A DNA stretch of 64,000 nt from Actinomycetospora soli (GCF_021026295.1 NZ_JAJNDA010000003.1:248001-312000); one strand, 5' to 3'. Positions 23,957-32,144 are shown, counted from the first letter of the stretch. Notes: generated from the letters alone by a model not told the origin. Program-made: numbers and translations.

Positions 23957-24439
23957 ATGGCCATCAAGCCCAAGGAGACCGTCGTCCCGTTCGCCGTCCA
24001 CGGCGAGGGCACCGGCGTCTACCAGACCCTCACCGCCGGCGGCGAGGGCGGCCACGTCTTCCACACCGACGCCTACCCCGCCTTCGGCGGCCAGGACTCG
24101 GCCCCGAGCCCGCTGTTCTACGCGCTCGGCGCCCTCACCTCGTGCAACCAGGTCACCGGCAGCCTCGTCGCGAAGGACCTGGGGATCACGGTGACGAGCT
24201 GGAACTTCGACATCGTCGGTGACCTCGACACCGCCGTCCTCGTGGGCGGCGCCGAGGGCAACGCCAACTTCGACCGGGTCGAGGTGCGCGCGACGATCGA
24301 GACCGACGCGACGGAGGAGCAGTTCGCCCGGCTGGTCTCCGAGACCGAGCGCCGCTGCCCGGTGACGCAGCTGTTCAAGCGCAGCGGCCTGGAGTTCGAG
24401 AACAACTGGACCCGCGTCGAGGCGACCGCGACGGTCTGA
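23957..24439 (+). CDS. OsmC-family peroxide/thiol protein
   Basis: The 160-residue protein has the OsmC fold with the two redox cysteines: C63 in ALTSCNQVTG and C134 in ERRCPVTQLF. It has FDRVEVRATIETDA between them. OsmC/Ohr proteins reduce organic hydroperoxides with dithiols. Other members of the superfamily sit in sulfur-trafficking operons. The gene stands alone after leader 7, which puts it in the predicted sulfur-responsive set. A role in protecting cells from hydroperoxides formed when flavin monooxygenases uncouple, or in low-molecular-weight thiol handling, is inferred. A terminator hairpin follows 8 nt after the stop. Confidence 0.87.
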   Translation: MAIKPKETVVPFAVHGEGTGVYQTLTAGGEGGHVFHTDAYPAFGGQDSAPSPLFYALGALTSCNQVTGSLVAKDLGITVTSWNFDIVGDLDTAVLVGGAEGNANFDRVEVRATIETDATEEQFARLVSETERRCPVTQLFKRSGLEFENNWTRVEATATV

Positions 24440-24447
24440 TCCGTACG

Positions 24448-24493
24448 CGAACGGGCCGTCCGACACGATCGACCGTGACGGGCGGCCCGTTCG
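24448..24493 (+). terminator. Hairpin terminator after the OsmC gene
   Basis: CGAACGGGCC (24448-24457) pairs perfectly with GGCCCGTTCG (24484-24493), and further partial pairing is possible inside the loop. It begins 8 nt after the stop. Confidence 0.7.
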
Positions 24494-24582
24494 TCGTCCC
24501 GGCGACGCGCCGAGGCCGCCCGTGTGAACCTCAGGCCCCGCGCCACGGCCCGCACGCACCTCGCTGGGCCCCCACTCATCGA

Positions 24583-24649
24583 CAAGATCCTGTCCGGCGG
24601 AGCGATGTGATCGCTGTGCGATCACTTCGCCCCGCACGTCCGGATCTTG
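24583..24649. repeat. Imperfect 31-bp hairpin
   Basis: Two 31-nt arms (24583-24613 and 24619-24649) pair at 23 positions around the loop CTGTG. The strongest parts are CAAGATCC/GGATCTTG at the base and TGATCG/CGATCA at the tip. It lies between the convergent OsmC and SRPBCC genes and may terminate both transcripts. Confidence 0.65.
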
Positions 24650-24680
24650 CCCGGGGCGGGCGCCCGCTCCTGGGGAGCGC

Positions 24681-25118
24681 TCAGGTGAGCTTCTCGCGCA
24701 GCTCCCGGATGCCGGTGGCGAACACGCCCTCGGCGAAGGTCCGGTTCAGCTCCTCCTCCTGGGCGGCGTCGGCGTCGTACTCGGCGAACCACTCCACGAA
24801 GGTCTCGCCGGTGTCGGTGACCGGGCAGACCCGCACCGTCGACAGGTAGCGACGCACCCCGAACGGGTTCGCCCCGGCGAACGTGTAGGTGAGGCTGCGG
24901 ATCGTGTCGTCGAGCGTGATCAGCCGCTCGTCGAAGGGGTCCCCGCCGGCGGCCATGGTCAGTCGCCGCACCGCTCCGACCTGGCCGTCGACGCCCTCGA
25001 CGAGCTCGCTGTGGCTCAGGGCCGGGTGCCACGAGGGCAGGTCGTTGAACGCGCGCAGCTGGGCCCAGACCTTCTCGACCGGGGCGGCGACGACTCCACT
25101 GGCGTACGGACGCGGCAC
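24681..25118 (-). CDS. SRPBCC (START/Bet v1-like) family protein
   Basis: The 145-residue protein begins PRPYASGVVAAPVEKVWAQLRAFNDLPSWHPALSHSELVEG, the usual N-terminal pattern of SRPBCC ligand-binding proteins. It continues with LITLDDTIRSLTYTFAGANPFGVRRYLSTVRV and a last helix. GTG 25118 has the strong ribosome binding site GGAGG 6 nt upstream. The longer frame upstream is a shadow of the sulfotransferase gene. The function is unknown; such proteins bind hydrophobic ligands. It is the last gene in its orientation before the hairpin at 24583. Confidence 0.78.
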   Translation of the reverse strand: MPRPYASGVVAAPVEKVWAQLRAFNDLPSWHPALSHSELVEGVDGQVGAVRRLTMAAGGDPFDERLITLDDTIRSLTYTFAGANPFGVRRYLSTVRVCPVTDTGETFVEWFAEYDADAAQEEELNRTFAEGVFATGIRELREKLT

Positions 25119-25189
25119 GGTGGTTCCTCCTGCGGGTGAGTGGATCACCACGCTATAGCGGCCGCGGCCCGGTCCACCAGGACCCGTCG

Positions 25190-25387
25190 TCAGGACCGGA
25201 AGGAGGCGAGGGCGGCGACCAGGCCCGCGAGGGCGCAGAGCACCCCGGGGACGACGACGAGCAGGGTCGGCACCTGCGGCGGGACCAGGACCGCGAGCGC
25301 GATCGCGGTGAGCGAGAACCCGAGCGAGAACCGCATCCGCGACAGCCTCGTGCGCTCCCGGGCGAGCAACCACCGGACGTCGCCCAC
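25190..25387 (-). CDS. Small two-helix membrane protein coupled to sulfotransferase gene
   Basis: The 65-residue frame starts with GTG at 25385-25387, overlapping the sulfotransferase stop by one base (TAGTG). It has a charged N-terminus (DVRWLLARERTRLSRMR) and two hydrophobic segments (FSLGFSLTAIALAVLV and TLLVVVPGVLCALAGLVAALAS). I recognise no family. Translational coupling suggests a membrane partner for the sulfotransferase pathway, or a product simply carried in the operon. Confidence 0.6.
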   Translation of the reverse strand: MGDVRWLLARERTRLSRMRFSLGFSLTAIALAVLVPPQVPTLLVVVPGVLCALAGLVAALASFRS

Positions 25388-26172
25388 TAGCGCCGCCAGT
25401 CGTCGAGGTCCCAGCCGGTGATCTCCTCCAGCCGCGCGACGTCGTCGGCGAACCACGGCAGGGCCGCCGCGCGCTCCTCCGGGTCGAGGCCCGACGAGCG
25501 GCCGTGGACGTCGGGGCGCACGTGATGGCGCGGCACCCCGCGCACCACGCCGGTCTCCACGCCGAGGAACGCGCACACGCGGTCGGCCGTGCAGGTCGGC
25601 GAGTCCCGCAGCGCGCGGTAGCGCAGGAGCAGGACCTGCTCCGGCGGGAACAGCCCCAGCAGGTGCTCCACCTGTTCCCCGTACCGGCCCTGCGCGACGT
25701 AGTGCCAGAAGTGCGCCCAGCCCCCGGCGCGGCGCTCCTCCTCGAGGCGGCACGCCGTGAGGAAGTCGGCCTCCGGTTCGAGGCCCGCCTCGCGCAGGTG
25801 CGACCAGTTCGAGTGCGCCCGCTCCACGGGGTCGCGCAGCACCGCGACGAGCTTCGCCCGCGGGACCAGGTCGTGGATGCGCCGCTGGGCCTCGGTGTCG
25901 TAGAGGTAGAACACGGTGCCCTCGCCGGTGAGCGACCCGGGCGGGGCGGGGGCGAAGAGTGCCTCGTAGTCCGCCCGCCGCCACACGTGCTCACCCCACG
26001 TGGGCACGTCGCCCGGGCCTCCCCCGCCGGTCGGCGGTGGGCCGTCGGTGAGGAAGAACTTCGGTTCCTTCACCTCGGGCAGGAACAGCTGCGGATGCCC
26101 CTGCAGCGCCTTGTGCAGCGCGGACGTGCCGCACTTCGGGGCGCCCACGAGCAGGAAGTCCGGGAGGGCCAC
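25387..26172 (-). CDS. PAPS-dependent sulfotransferase
   Basis: The 261-residue protein has the sulfotransferase fold: the 5'-phosphosulfate-binding loop LVGAPKCGTSALHKAL at the N-terminus, the 3'-phosphate motif LVAVLRDPVERAHSNWSHL, and a C-terminal region with LLLRYRALRDSP. It transfers sulfate from PAPS to a hydroxyl or amino group of an unknown acceptor. GTG at 26170-26172 overlaps the stop of the upstream gene (TAGTG). The same operon encodes CysC, which makes PAPS from APS, so donor synthesis and transfer are linked. The length is typical of bacterial NodH/heparan-like or Stf-type enzymes. Confidence 0.87.
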   Translation of the reverse strand: MALPDFLLVGAPKCGTSALHKALQGHPQLFLPEVKEPKFFLTDGPPPTGGGGPGDVPTWGEHVWRRADYEALFAPAPPGSLTGEGTVFYLYDTEAQRRIHDLVPRAKLVAVLRDPVERAHSNWSHLREAGLEPEADFLTACRLEEERRAGGWAHFWHYVAQGRYGEQVEHLLGLFPPEQVLLLRYRALRDSPTCTADRVCAFLGVETGVVRGVPRHHVRPDVHGRSSGLDPEERAAALPWFADDVARLEEITGWDLDDWRR

Positions 26173-27104
26173 TAGGTGGCTCCCACCAGGGCGGGGACCG
26201 TCTCGGTCCGCAGCTCGTGCGCGCCGTCGGGCCGGGTGACCTCGTAGTAGAGGCGGTACTCCCCACCGGGCAGGGGCAGCGCGTGCACGTAGCGCAGGCC
26301 CTTCCCGACGACGGGTGACTCCGCCGCGGGACCGGAACCCTCGGCGCGGAAGCGCCCGAACCCGCCGTCGGGAAGGGCCGTGGCGACCCCCGTCCGCTCC
26401 TCCCAGTTCTCCCCGGCGGTCGCGCGGCCGTCGTAGAGGGCGACGAGGTGATCCCCGAGGTCGACGACGGTGCTGATGCGGACCCCGCGCGCGTCCCACT
26501 CCCCCGGCCGCGGCGCGAGCGCGGTGCCCTGCCAGGTCCAGGCGACGCCGTCCGGGCTGGTGGCGTACTCGGTGGTCATGCGGTCGGTGGCGTCGGGATC
26601 GTCGAGCGGGTGGACCGACGCCCACAGGTGCCACTGCCCGCCGTGCGACTGCACCACCGGGTCCTTCACGGCGAGCTCGGCGGACCCGGGCAGCACCGTC
26701 ACCGACGGCGCGCCCGCGAGACCCTCGGGTGTGTCGGCCTCGAGCAGCTCCACCCACCAGTGCTTGGTGCCGGGGGTCGCGCAGCTGATGTACAGCCGCC
26801 AACGGCCGGCCGGCGTGACGACGAGCGCCGGGCGCTCCAGTGACTCGGCGTCGAAGCGCTCCTTCTCGATGATCGCGAGCACCTCGAAGTCGACCCCGTC
26901 GGTCGAGCGGGCCACGACGTTCGCGTACCCGCGGCCCTCCCCCTCCGGGCGGCGCAGCCGGTAGGCGAGGTACACCGCGCCGTCGTGGCGCAGGGCGCTC
27001 GGGGCGCCCGCCCACGTGCCGGGACGCCCGTCGGGCGGGGGGACGACGACGGCGGCCGCGGTGCCGTCGGGCAGCGGGGCGCCGGTCGGGTCGAGGTGGC
27101 TCAC
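26172..27104 (-). CDS. Beta-propeller (glycosidase-like) protein in sulfation operon
   Basis: The 310-residue protein has repeated strands typical of five-bladed propeller glycosidases of the GH43/GH32/GH130 type: HDGAVYLAYRLRRPEGEGRG, RSTDGVDFEVL, RPALVVTPAGRWRLYISCATPG, KDPVVQSHGGQWHLWASVHPL, YATSPDGVAWTWQGTAL and LVALYDGRAT. There is no signal peptide. The catalytic acids of a known family cannot be assigned by eye. GTG 27104 overlaps the cysC stop (GTGA), and its own stop overlaps the sulfotransferase start. It could act on, or recognise, the carbohydrate acceptor or product of sulfation. Confidence 0.6.
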   Translation of the reverse strand: MSHLDPTGAPLPDGTAAAVVVPPPDGRPGTWAGAPSALRHDGAVYLAYRLRRPEGEGRGYANVVARSTDGVDFEVLAIIEKERFDAESLERPALVVTPAGRWRLYISCATPGTKHWWVELLEADTPEGLAGAPSVTVLPGSAELAVKDPVVQSHGGQWHLWASVHPLDDPDATDRMTTEYATSPDGVAWTWQGTALAPRPGEWDARGVRISTVVDLGDHLVALYDGRATAGENWEERTGVATALPDGGFGRFRAEGSGPAAESPVVGKGLRYVHALPLPGGEYRLYYEVTRPDGAHELRTETVPALVGAT

Positions 27105-27712
27105 GCGGACTCCTTCGTCAGGCGGTCGGGTTCGCGCGCCAGGATCCCGCGGCGGACGAGGTGCTCGAGCAGGGCGGTGACCGACTCGTCGACCGTCTGC
27201 TCGTGCGTGGGGAGGACGACGTCGGGGCGCTCGGGGACCTCGTAGACGTCGTCGACGCCGGTCAGCCCCGTGATCTCGCCGGCGCGGTGCCGGGCGTAGA
27301 GCCCCTTCACGTCCCGCTCCGAGGTCACCTCCACCGGCGTCGAGAGGTGCACCTCGACGTAGGGCACGCCGAGCGCCTCGTGGTCGCCGCGGACCTGCGC
27401 GCGGACGTCGGCGTGGGGCGCGATCGACGCCACCAGGACGATGACGCCGTTGCGCGCCAGCAGGCCCGAGACGAACCCGATGCGCCGGATGTTGACGGCC
27501 CGGTCCTCGCGGCTGTAGCCGAGCCCCTTGGAGAGGTTCGTGCGGATGACGTCGCCGTCGAGCACCTCGACGCCGCACCGCCCGGTGCGCAGCCGGTCGG
27601 CGAGGCCGGCGGCGACGGTCGACTTGCCGGCGCTGGGCAGGCCGGTCAACCAGACGGTGGCGCCCCCGGCGCAGGGGACGGAGGACGGGTGGACGGCAGG
27701 ACCGGACGACAT
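27101..27712 (-). CDS. cysC: Adenylylsulfate kinase
   Basis: The 203-residue protein is APS kinase. It has the P-loop VWLTGLPSAGKSTVA, LDGDVIRTNLSKGLGYSREDRAVNIRRIGFVSGLLARNGVIVLVA, and the substrate lid with VHLSTPVEV..RDVKGLYARHRAGEI, then a TGVDDVYEVPERPD finish. It phosphorylates adenylylsulfate to PAPS. ATG 27712 is chosen for AGGAG 6 nt upstream; a GTG at 27739 would add nine residues. Leader 8 ends 37 nt before it. No cysD/cysN or sat is in the window, so APS must be made elsewhere. The neighbours indicate PAPS for sulfation rather than only for assimilation. Confidence 0.93.
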   Translation of the reverse strand: MSSGPAVHPSSVPCAGGATVWLTGLPSAGKSTVAAGLADRLRTGRCGVEVLDGDVIRTNLSKGLGYSREDRAVNIRRIGFVSGLLARNGVIVLVASIAPHADVRAQVRGDHEALGVPYVEVHLSTPVEVTSERDVKGLYARHRAGEITGLTGVDDVYEVPERPDVVLPTHEQTVDESVTALLEHLVRRGILAREPDRLTKESA

Positions 27713-27749
27713 GGCGGCTCCTGGTTCGCGGACGGACACACGGGTGCCG

Positions 27750-27812
27750 TCAGCGACAGAGCGCGCTGTCCACCCGCCCGTGGTCCACGTGCCGCCGCCG
27801 GGTCAGACCCAC
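27750..27812 (-). CDS. Leader peptide 8 (HVDH...C variant), internal to an operon
   Basis: The 20-residue peptide MGLTRRRHVDHGRVDSALCR has His in place of the Leu of HVDL. GTG at 27810-27812 lies 3 nt after the stop of the upstream permease gene, and the leader ends 37 nt before cysC. The position between two operon halves would let cysC and the sulfotransferase be tuned separately from the transporter. Confidence 0.75.
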   Translation of the reverse strand: MGLTRRRHVDHGRVDSALCR

Positions 27813-27815
27813 GTC

Positions 27816-28721
27816 TCAGGGTCCCGTCGCGAGGCCGCGGGCCCGCAGGACCCGGAGCTCGGCCGGCCGGAAGAACAGCAGCTCGACCCCGATCCCCACG
27901 ATGAGGATCAGCAGGATCGCCGCCATCACCGAGGGCATGTCGGAGAGCGACTGCCCCTCGTTGAGGTAGGCGCCCAGACCGAACCCGAGGCTCGGCGACG
28001 TCGCGATGATCTCCGCGGCCATGAGCGAGCGCCACGAGAACGCCCAGCCCTGCTTGAGGCCGCCGAGGAACCCGGGCAGGGCCGCGGGCAGCATGATCAG
28101 CCGGGCGGACTGCGAGCGGGAGGCGCCCATGGCGAACCCGACCCGCGGCAGCAGCGGCGGCACCTGGTCGATGCCCGACACCAGGCCGTTCGCGATCGAG
28201 GGCACCGCGCCCATGAGCACGACGAAGTAGATCGTCGCGTCGGTCAGCCCGAACCACAGGACGGCCGCGGGCACCCAGGCGACCGACGGCAGGCTCTGCA
28301 ACCCGGTGAGGATCGGGCCGATCGCGGAGCGGACCAGCGGCACGGTGGCCACCAGCAGCCCGAGCGGGGTCGCGACGACGACGGCCAGCAGGAAGCCGAG
28401 CACGGCGCGGCTGATCGACGTCCAGATGATGTCGAACGCCCGGCCCTCGGCGAAGTCCTGGCCGATCGTGCCGAACACGGCCTCGGGCGAGGGCAGCTTG
28501 AACTCGGGCCAGATCGCCGACGCCCACAGGATCTGCCAGACGACGACGAACAGGACCACCGCGACGATCGGCGGGACGACCCCCGTCAGGAAGCGCTTCC
28601 ACAGCGGGGTCCGCTGCTCGGTCGGGGTGTCGAGGGCGTCGAGACCCCGTCCGACGTCGATCGCGTCGTCGGTCGGTCCCGGGCGCTCCTCGTCGGTGGC
28701 CGTCGTGCTCTCAGCGGCCAT
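27816..28721 (-). CDS. Sulfonate/nitrate-type ABC transporter permease
   Basis: The 301-residue permease has a cytoplasmic N-terminus of about 45 residues, six transmembrane segments, GLQSLPSVAWVPAAVLWFGLTDATIYFVVL (the TauC/SsuC conserved block) and the EAA-like loop GASRSQSARLIMLPAALPGFLGGLKQG. ATG 28721 overlaps the ATPase 3' end by 11 nt. With the ATPase and lipoprotein upstream it forms a second sulfonate/sulfate-ester type importer. In this operon, behind leader 9 and ahead of cysC, aryl sulfate, sulfonate or sulfate are the best substrate guesses. Confidence 0.87.
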   Translation of the reverse strand: MAAESTTATDEERPGPTDDAIDVGRGLDALDTPTEQRTPLWKRFLTGVVPPIVAVVLFVVVWQILWASAIWPEFKLPSPEAVFGTIGQDFAEGRAFDIIWTSISRAVLGFLLAVVVATPLGLLVATVPLVRSAIGPILTGLQSLPSVAWVPAAVLWFGLTDATIYFVVLMGAVPSIANGLVSGIDQVPPLLPRVGFAMGASRSQSARLIMLPAALPGFLGGLKQGWAFSWRSLMAAEIIATSPSLGFGLGAYLNEGQSLSDMPSVMAAILLILIVGIGVELLFFRPAELRVLRARGLATGP

Positions 28722-29514
28722 GCGCGGAGATCACCTCGCGCAGCTCACCGGTGATGTCGCCGTGCAGTTCCTCGGCGTCGGTGTCGGTCGACGTGGCCCA
28801 CTCCCGGACCACCCGACCGGGCCGCGAGGACAGCAGCACGACGCGCTCCGCGAGGCGGACGGACTCCCGCACGTCGTGGGTCACGAACAGCACCGTGGTG
28901 CCGGTCGCCTCCCAGACGCGCAGCAGCTCGGCCTGCAGCACGTCGCGGGTGATCGCGTCGAGCGCCCCGAACGGCTCGTCCATGAGCAGGACGCCCGCCT
29001 CCTCACGGCTCTTCCCCTCCCCGCCCAGGCCGGTTGCCGCGGCGAGGGCCCGGGCCAGGGCGACGCGCTGCCGCATGCCGCCGGAGAGCTCGTGCGGGCG
29101 CTTGTCCGCCTGGCCCTCCAGACGCACGAGCGCGAGCAGCTCCTGCGCGCGCTCCCGCCGCTGCGCCCGGCCGATCCCGGCGAGGCGCAGCGGCAGCTCG
29201 ACGTTGCGGCCCGCGTCCAACCACGGCAGCAGGGCCGCCTCCTGGAACATCACCGCGGGCCGCGCCGACGTCGTCTCGACCGTGCCGCTGGTGGGCCGGT
29301 CGAGGCCCGCGACGAGGTTGAGCAGCGTCGACTTGCCACAGCCCGAGGCGCCGAGGAGGCAGACGAACTCCCCCGGCGCGACCGACAGGTCGACCCCGTC
29401 GAGGGCGACGACGGCGTCCTGTCCCGTCCCGAAGACCTTGGAGACGCCGCGGACGTCCAGGGCGGGCGGCCCGGTGCGCGGTTCCGGGGCGTGGCGCTCG
29501 AGCGTGGCGGTCAT
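28711..29514 (-). CDS. Sulfonate/nitrate-type ABC transporter ATPase
   Basis: The 267-residue ATPase has Walker A GASGCGKST, the Q-loop MFQEAALLPWLDAGRNVELPL, the signature LSGGMRQRVALARAL, Walker B VLLMDEPFGALDAIT and the H-loop VTHDVRES. An insert after the signature (AAATGLGGEGKSREEAG) is longer than in most SsuB/TauB proteins. It energises the permease at 27816. The 3' end overlaps the permease start, and the lipoprotein gene ends 19 nt upstream of this gene's start. Confidence 0.9.
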   Translation of the reverse strand: MTATLERHAPEPRTGPPALDVRGVSKVFGTGQDAVVALDGVDLSVAPGEFVCLLGASGCGKSTLLNLVAGLDRPTSGTVETTSARPAVMFQEAALLPWLDAGRNVELPLRLAGIGRAQRRERAQELLALVRLEGQADKRPHELSGGMRQRVALARALAAATGLGGEGKSREEAGVLLMDEPFGALDAITRDVLQAELLRVWEATGTTVLFVTHDVRESVRLAERVVLLSSRPGRVVREWATSTDTDAEELHGDITGELREVISAHGR

Positions 29515-29533
29515 GGTGGGAGTCCCTCCGGAC

Positions 29534-30613
29534 TTACTTGGTGTCGAGCCCGGCCGGGTCGACGGTCGGTCGGCCGGCGGCCTGGAGTGCCTCGTTGAGC
29601 GGGCCGAGGGCGAAGAGGCCCTTGACGTCGGTGGCGGACTGCGCGGTCCCGGCGGTGACGGCGTTCTGCGCGAGCACCGGGAACGTCGACGCGAGCGGGT
29701 CGGGGTTCAGCGACACGTCGCTCCACGCGCGGTCGAGCACGTTCTGCGCGAGCGGCTTGCTGCCCGCCGCCCCGAGCCCGGCGTTCGCGGCGGCCTTCGC
29801 GGCGTTCGGGTCGGTCCGCGCGAGGTCCTCCGCGACGACGAGGCCCTTGAGGAACGCGGCGACCGTGCTCGGGTGCTGCTGCACGTAGTCGGTGCGGGCG
29901 ATGACGACCGTCGTCGGGAACTGCCCGTTCGGCCACAGCGTCTTCTCGTCGAGCAGCGGCGTGGCGCCGCCCTCGAGCACGAAACGCGAGGCGAACGGTT
30001 CGGGCAGCCACCCGCCGTCGAGCTGACCCGTGCGGTAGGCGTCGAGCGCGCGGGCGTTGTCGATGTTGACGACCTCGACGGCGCCGGGGCCCGTGCCGGT
30101 CGGCAGGTTGTTGTCCTTCAGCCACTTCTTGAGCGCGATGTCCTGCGTGTTCGCGAGCTGCGGGGTGGCGATCTTCCGGCCGAGCAGCTGCTGCGGGCTG
30201 GTGATGCCCGGCCGGACGACGAGCTGGGCGCCGCCGGAGGTCGCCCCGGCGATGATGCGGACGCCCTCGGGGTTCTGCTTGTAGGCGTTGATCGCCGGGC
30301 CCGACCCGATGAACCCGATGTCGATCGAGTTGCCGAAGAGCGCGCTCGTCTCCTCCGGCCCGGCGTTGAAGGTCTGCGTCGAGAGCTTCGTCTGCCCCAG
30401 CTGCTGGGCGAACAGACCGTTCTGCACCCCGATCAGCGCGCCGGCGTGGGTGATGTTCGGGAAGTACCCGAGGCGCAGCTCGGGCGCGGGCCCGGCGTCC
30501 GCGGCGGGGGTGCTCGTGGACTCCTCGGCGCGGGAGCAGCCGGCGAGGGCGAGCGCACCGACGACGAGGGCGATGACGACGGCGGGCAGGGTGCGCCGGC
30601 GATGACGGGTCAC
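29534..30613 (-). CDS. Sulfonate/sulfate-ester type substrate-binding lipoprotein
   Basis: The 359-residue protein starts VTRHRRRTLPAVVIALVVGA and has the lipobox LAGC at Cys 27. The mature part has LRLGYFPNITHAGALIGVQNGLF, QTFNAGPEETSALFGNSIDIGFIGSGPAINAY and LDGGWLPEPFASRFVLEGGA, typical of SsuA/TauA/NrtA-like binding proteins. GTG 30613 follows AGGAG by 9 nt; an upstream in-frame start at 30706 lacks support. Leader 9 ends 121 nt before it. It delivers the ligand to the permease at 27816. Confidence 0.87.
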   Translation of the reverse strand: MTRHRRRTLPAVVIALVVGALALAGCSRAEESTSTPAADAGPAPELRLGYFPNITHAGALIGVQNGLFAQQLGQTKLSTQTFNAGPEETSALFGNSIDIGFIGSGPAINAYKQNPEGVRIIAGATSGGAQLVVRPGITSPQQLLGRKIATPQLANTQDIALKKWLKDNNLPTGTGPGAVEVVNIDNARALDAYRTGQLDGGWLPEPFASRFVLEGGATPLLDEKTLWPNGQFPTTVVIARTDYVQQHPSTVAAFLKGLVVAEDLARTDPNAAKAAANAGLGAAGSKPLAQNVLDRAWSDVSLNPDPLASTFPVLAQNAVTAGTAQSATDVKGLFALGPLNEALQAAGRPTVDPAGLDTK

Positions 30614-30734
30614 GGGGTGTGGTTCTCCTGAGGGGGCCCCGCGCGGTGTGCGGGGTCGGGCGGGCGGATGTCCGGCGCGCAGCACCCGCGTCCGACCCGC
30701 CGTCATCGGGGTGACGGCGGGTGACGCAGGTGGA

Positions 30735-30821
30735 TCAGGAGGACAGACAGGCGCAGCTGTAGACGCGGCCGTAGTCCACGTGGCGGCGGGCCACGAGACG
30801 CACGTCGGCTGCTGCGGTCAC
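30735..30821 (-). CDS. Leader peptide 9 (HVDY...C variant)
   Basis: The 28-residue peptide has VARRHVDYGRVYSCACLSS at its end, with two cysteines two residues apart and Tyr in place of Leu in HVDL. GTG at 30819-30821 is the most likely start. It heads the transporter-cysC-sulfotransferase operon, which therefore has two leaders (this one and leader 8). Confidence 0.76.
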   Translation of the reverse strand: MTAAADVRLVARRHVDYGRVYSCACLSS

Positions 30822-30913
30822 GGGAGGAAAGCCTGCCATGACCGATCCGTGGAGGCCACCGACGTGATGCGGGTGACCCCCACGGACCTGTTCCACCGGA
30901 CAGGTCACCGGAC

Positions 30914-31114
30914 TCAGTCGGCGAACGCGGTGCGGTGGCGCTGCAGCTCGGTGCGCAGCAGCGCGAGCGAGCCCGCCACCTCGGCGGCGATCCGCTCGGC
31001 CTCGATCTCCCAGCGTCCGGCGCCGGCGTCGACCGCCGAGACCTCGCGCTGGACGACCGCGTCGAGATGGGTGAGGAACGTGGCGACCGCGGCGCCACGG
31101 GGGGTGAACGGCAC
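30914..31114 (-). CDS. Small hypothetical protein in the cystine-like transporter operon
   Basis: The 66-residue product (PFTPRGAAVATFLTHLDAVVQ...) is predicted to be soluble and largely alpha-helical, with a C-terminal helix rich in Arg and Leu (SLALLRTELQRHRTAFAD). GTG at 31112-31114 has AGGAG 7 nt upstream and is 35 nt after the binding-protein stop. No family is recognised. Its place behind the leader-10 binding protein puts it in the predicted sulfur-responsive set. The following 92 bases up to leader 9 hold nothing recognisable. Confidence 0.6.
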   Translation of the reverse strand: MPFTPRGAAVATFLTHLDAVVQREVSAVDAGAGRWEIEAERIAAEVAGSLALLRTELQRHRTAFAD

Positions 31115-31149
31115 AGGTGTCTCCTGGTGCTCGGACGTGGGAGGAGGGG

Positions 31150-32052
31150 TCAGGCCGGTTCGGGCGGGTCGACCAGGGAGGTGCGCAGCGCGGACGGCGA
31201 GGTGCCCCACTTGGCGAGGATCCGGGCGTAGGTGCCGTCGGCCATGAGGCGCGTGACGGCGGCCTGCACGGCCGGGATCAGCGGGGAGTCCTTCGCCAGG
31301 GCGAACCCGACGTCGAGCCGGCGGAACTCGTTGACGAACCGCAGCCGGGGCTGCTGGTCGACGAGGTAGCGCAGGCCGTTGATCGTGCTCATCGTGACGT
31401 CGGCGCGCCGCTGGGCGAGTGCGAGACCCGTCGTCGCGCCGTCGGGGTAGCTGCGGACCTCGATGGCCGGTCGACCCGCCTGGCGACATCGCGGCTGGGC
31501 CTTCCCGAGGGTGGACTCGAAGGTGGAGCCGGTGAGCACCGAGACCGTGCGCCCGCACAGCTGGACGAGATCGGTGATCGGCGGCTGCGGGTCGTCGGCG
31601 CGGACGGCGAAGCCCTGGCCGTCGTTGATGTAGGTCACGAAGCTGACCTGCTTCTTGCGCGCCTCGGTCACCGCGAAGTTGCCGGTGCCGACGTCGAACT
31701 TCCCGCTGGTCAGGCCGGGGACGATGCCGTCGAAGGTCGACTCGGTGCGCTGCACGCGCAGGCCGAGGGTCCGGGCGACCGCCTCGGTCATGTCGATGTC
31801 CTGACCCGTCGTCGTCACACCGTCGGCGAGGTGGAAGGCGGACGGCGGCGCCGACACGCTCGCCCCGACCGAGAGCACGCCGTCCTGCGCGACCGCGGCG
31901 GGCAGCAGCTGCCGGGCCGCCGGGTCGACGGTGATCGACGAGGTGAGGTCCTCGCGCGGGACGCCGGCGTCGGCGTCGTCGAGCGGGGACGCGCAGCCGG
32001 CGAGCAGCACGCCGACGAGGGCGAGCACGGCCGCGAGCACGGCACGGGGCAT
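31150..32052 (-). CDS. Polar amino acid-type substrate-binding lipoprotein (cystine-like)
   Basis: The 300-residue protein begins MPRAVLAAVLALVGVLLAGC, a lipoprotein signal with lipobox LAGC (Cys 20). It continues as a family 3 solute-binding protein (GASVSAPPSAFHLADGVTTTGQDIDMTEAVARTLGL, STFDGIVPGLTSGKFDVGTGNFAVTEARKKQVSFVTY, SVLTGSTFESTLGKAQPRC). This is the glutamate/cystine-binding type. It is divergent from the permease and ATPase genes at 32375-34011, which match it in class. Leader 10, 92 nt upstream, with three cysteines, favours cystine or another sulfur amino acid as ligand over glutamate. Confidence 0.85.
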   Translation of the reverse strand: MPRAVLAAVLALVGVLLAGCASPLDDADAGVPREDLTSSITVDPAARQLLPAAVAQDGVLSVGASVSAPPSAFHLADGVTTTGQDIDMTEAVARTLGLRVQRTESTFDGIVPGLTSGKFDVGTGNFAVTEARKKQVSFVTYINDGQGFAVRADDPQPPITDLVQLCGRTVSVLTGSTFESTLGKAQPRCRQAGRPAIEVRSYPDGATTGLALAQRRADVTMSTINGLRYLVDQQPRLRFVNEFRRLDVGFALAKDSPLIPAVQAAVTRLMADGTYARILAKWGTSPSALRTSLVDPPEPA

Positions 32053-32144
32053 GGGGGTGGTCCTGTCGGGAGTGCCGCAGGGGGACCCGACGCAGCGCAC
32101 TGCGACGAGGGGTGGGTCCGCTGCGACGGCGGCCGGGCGGCGGC

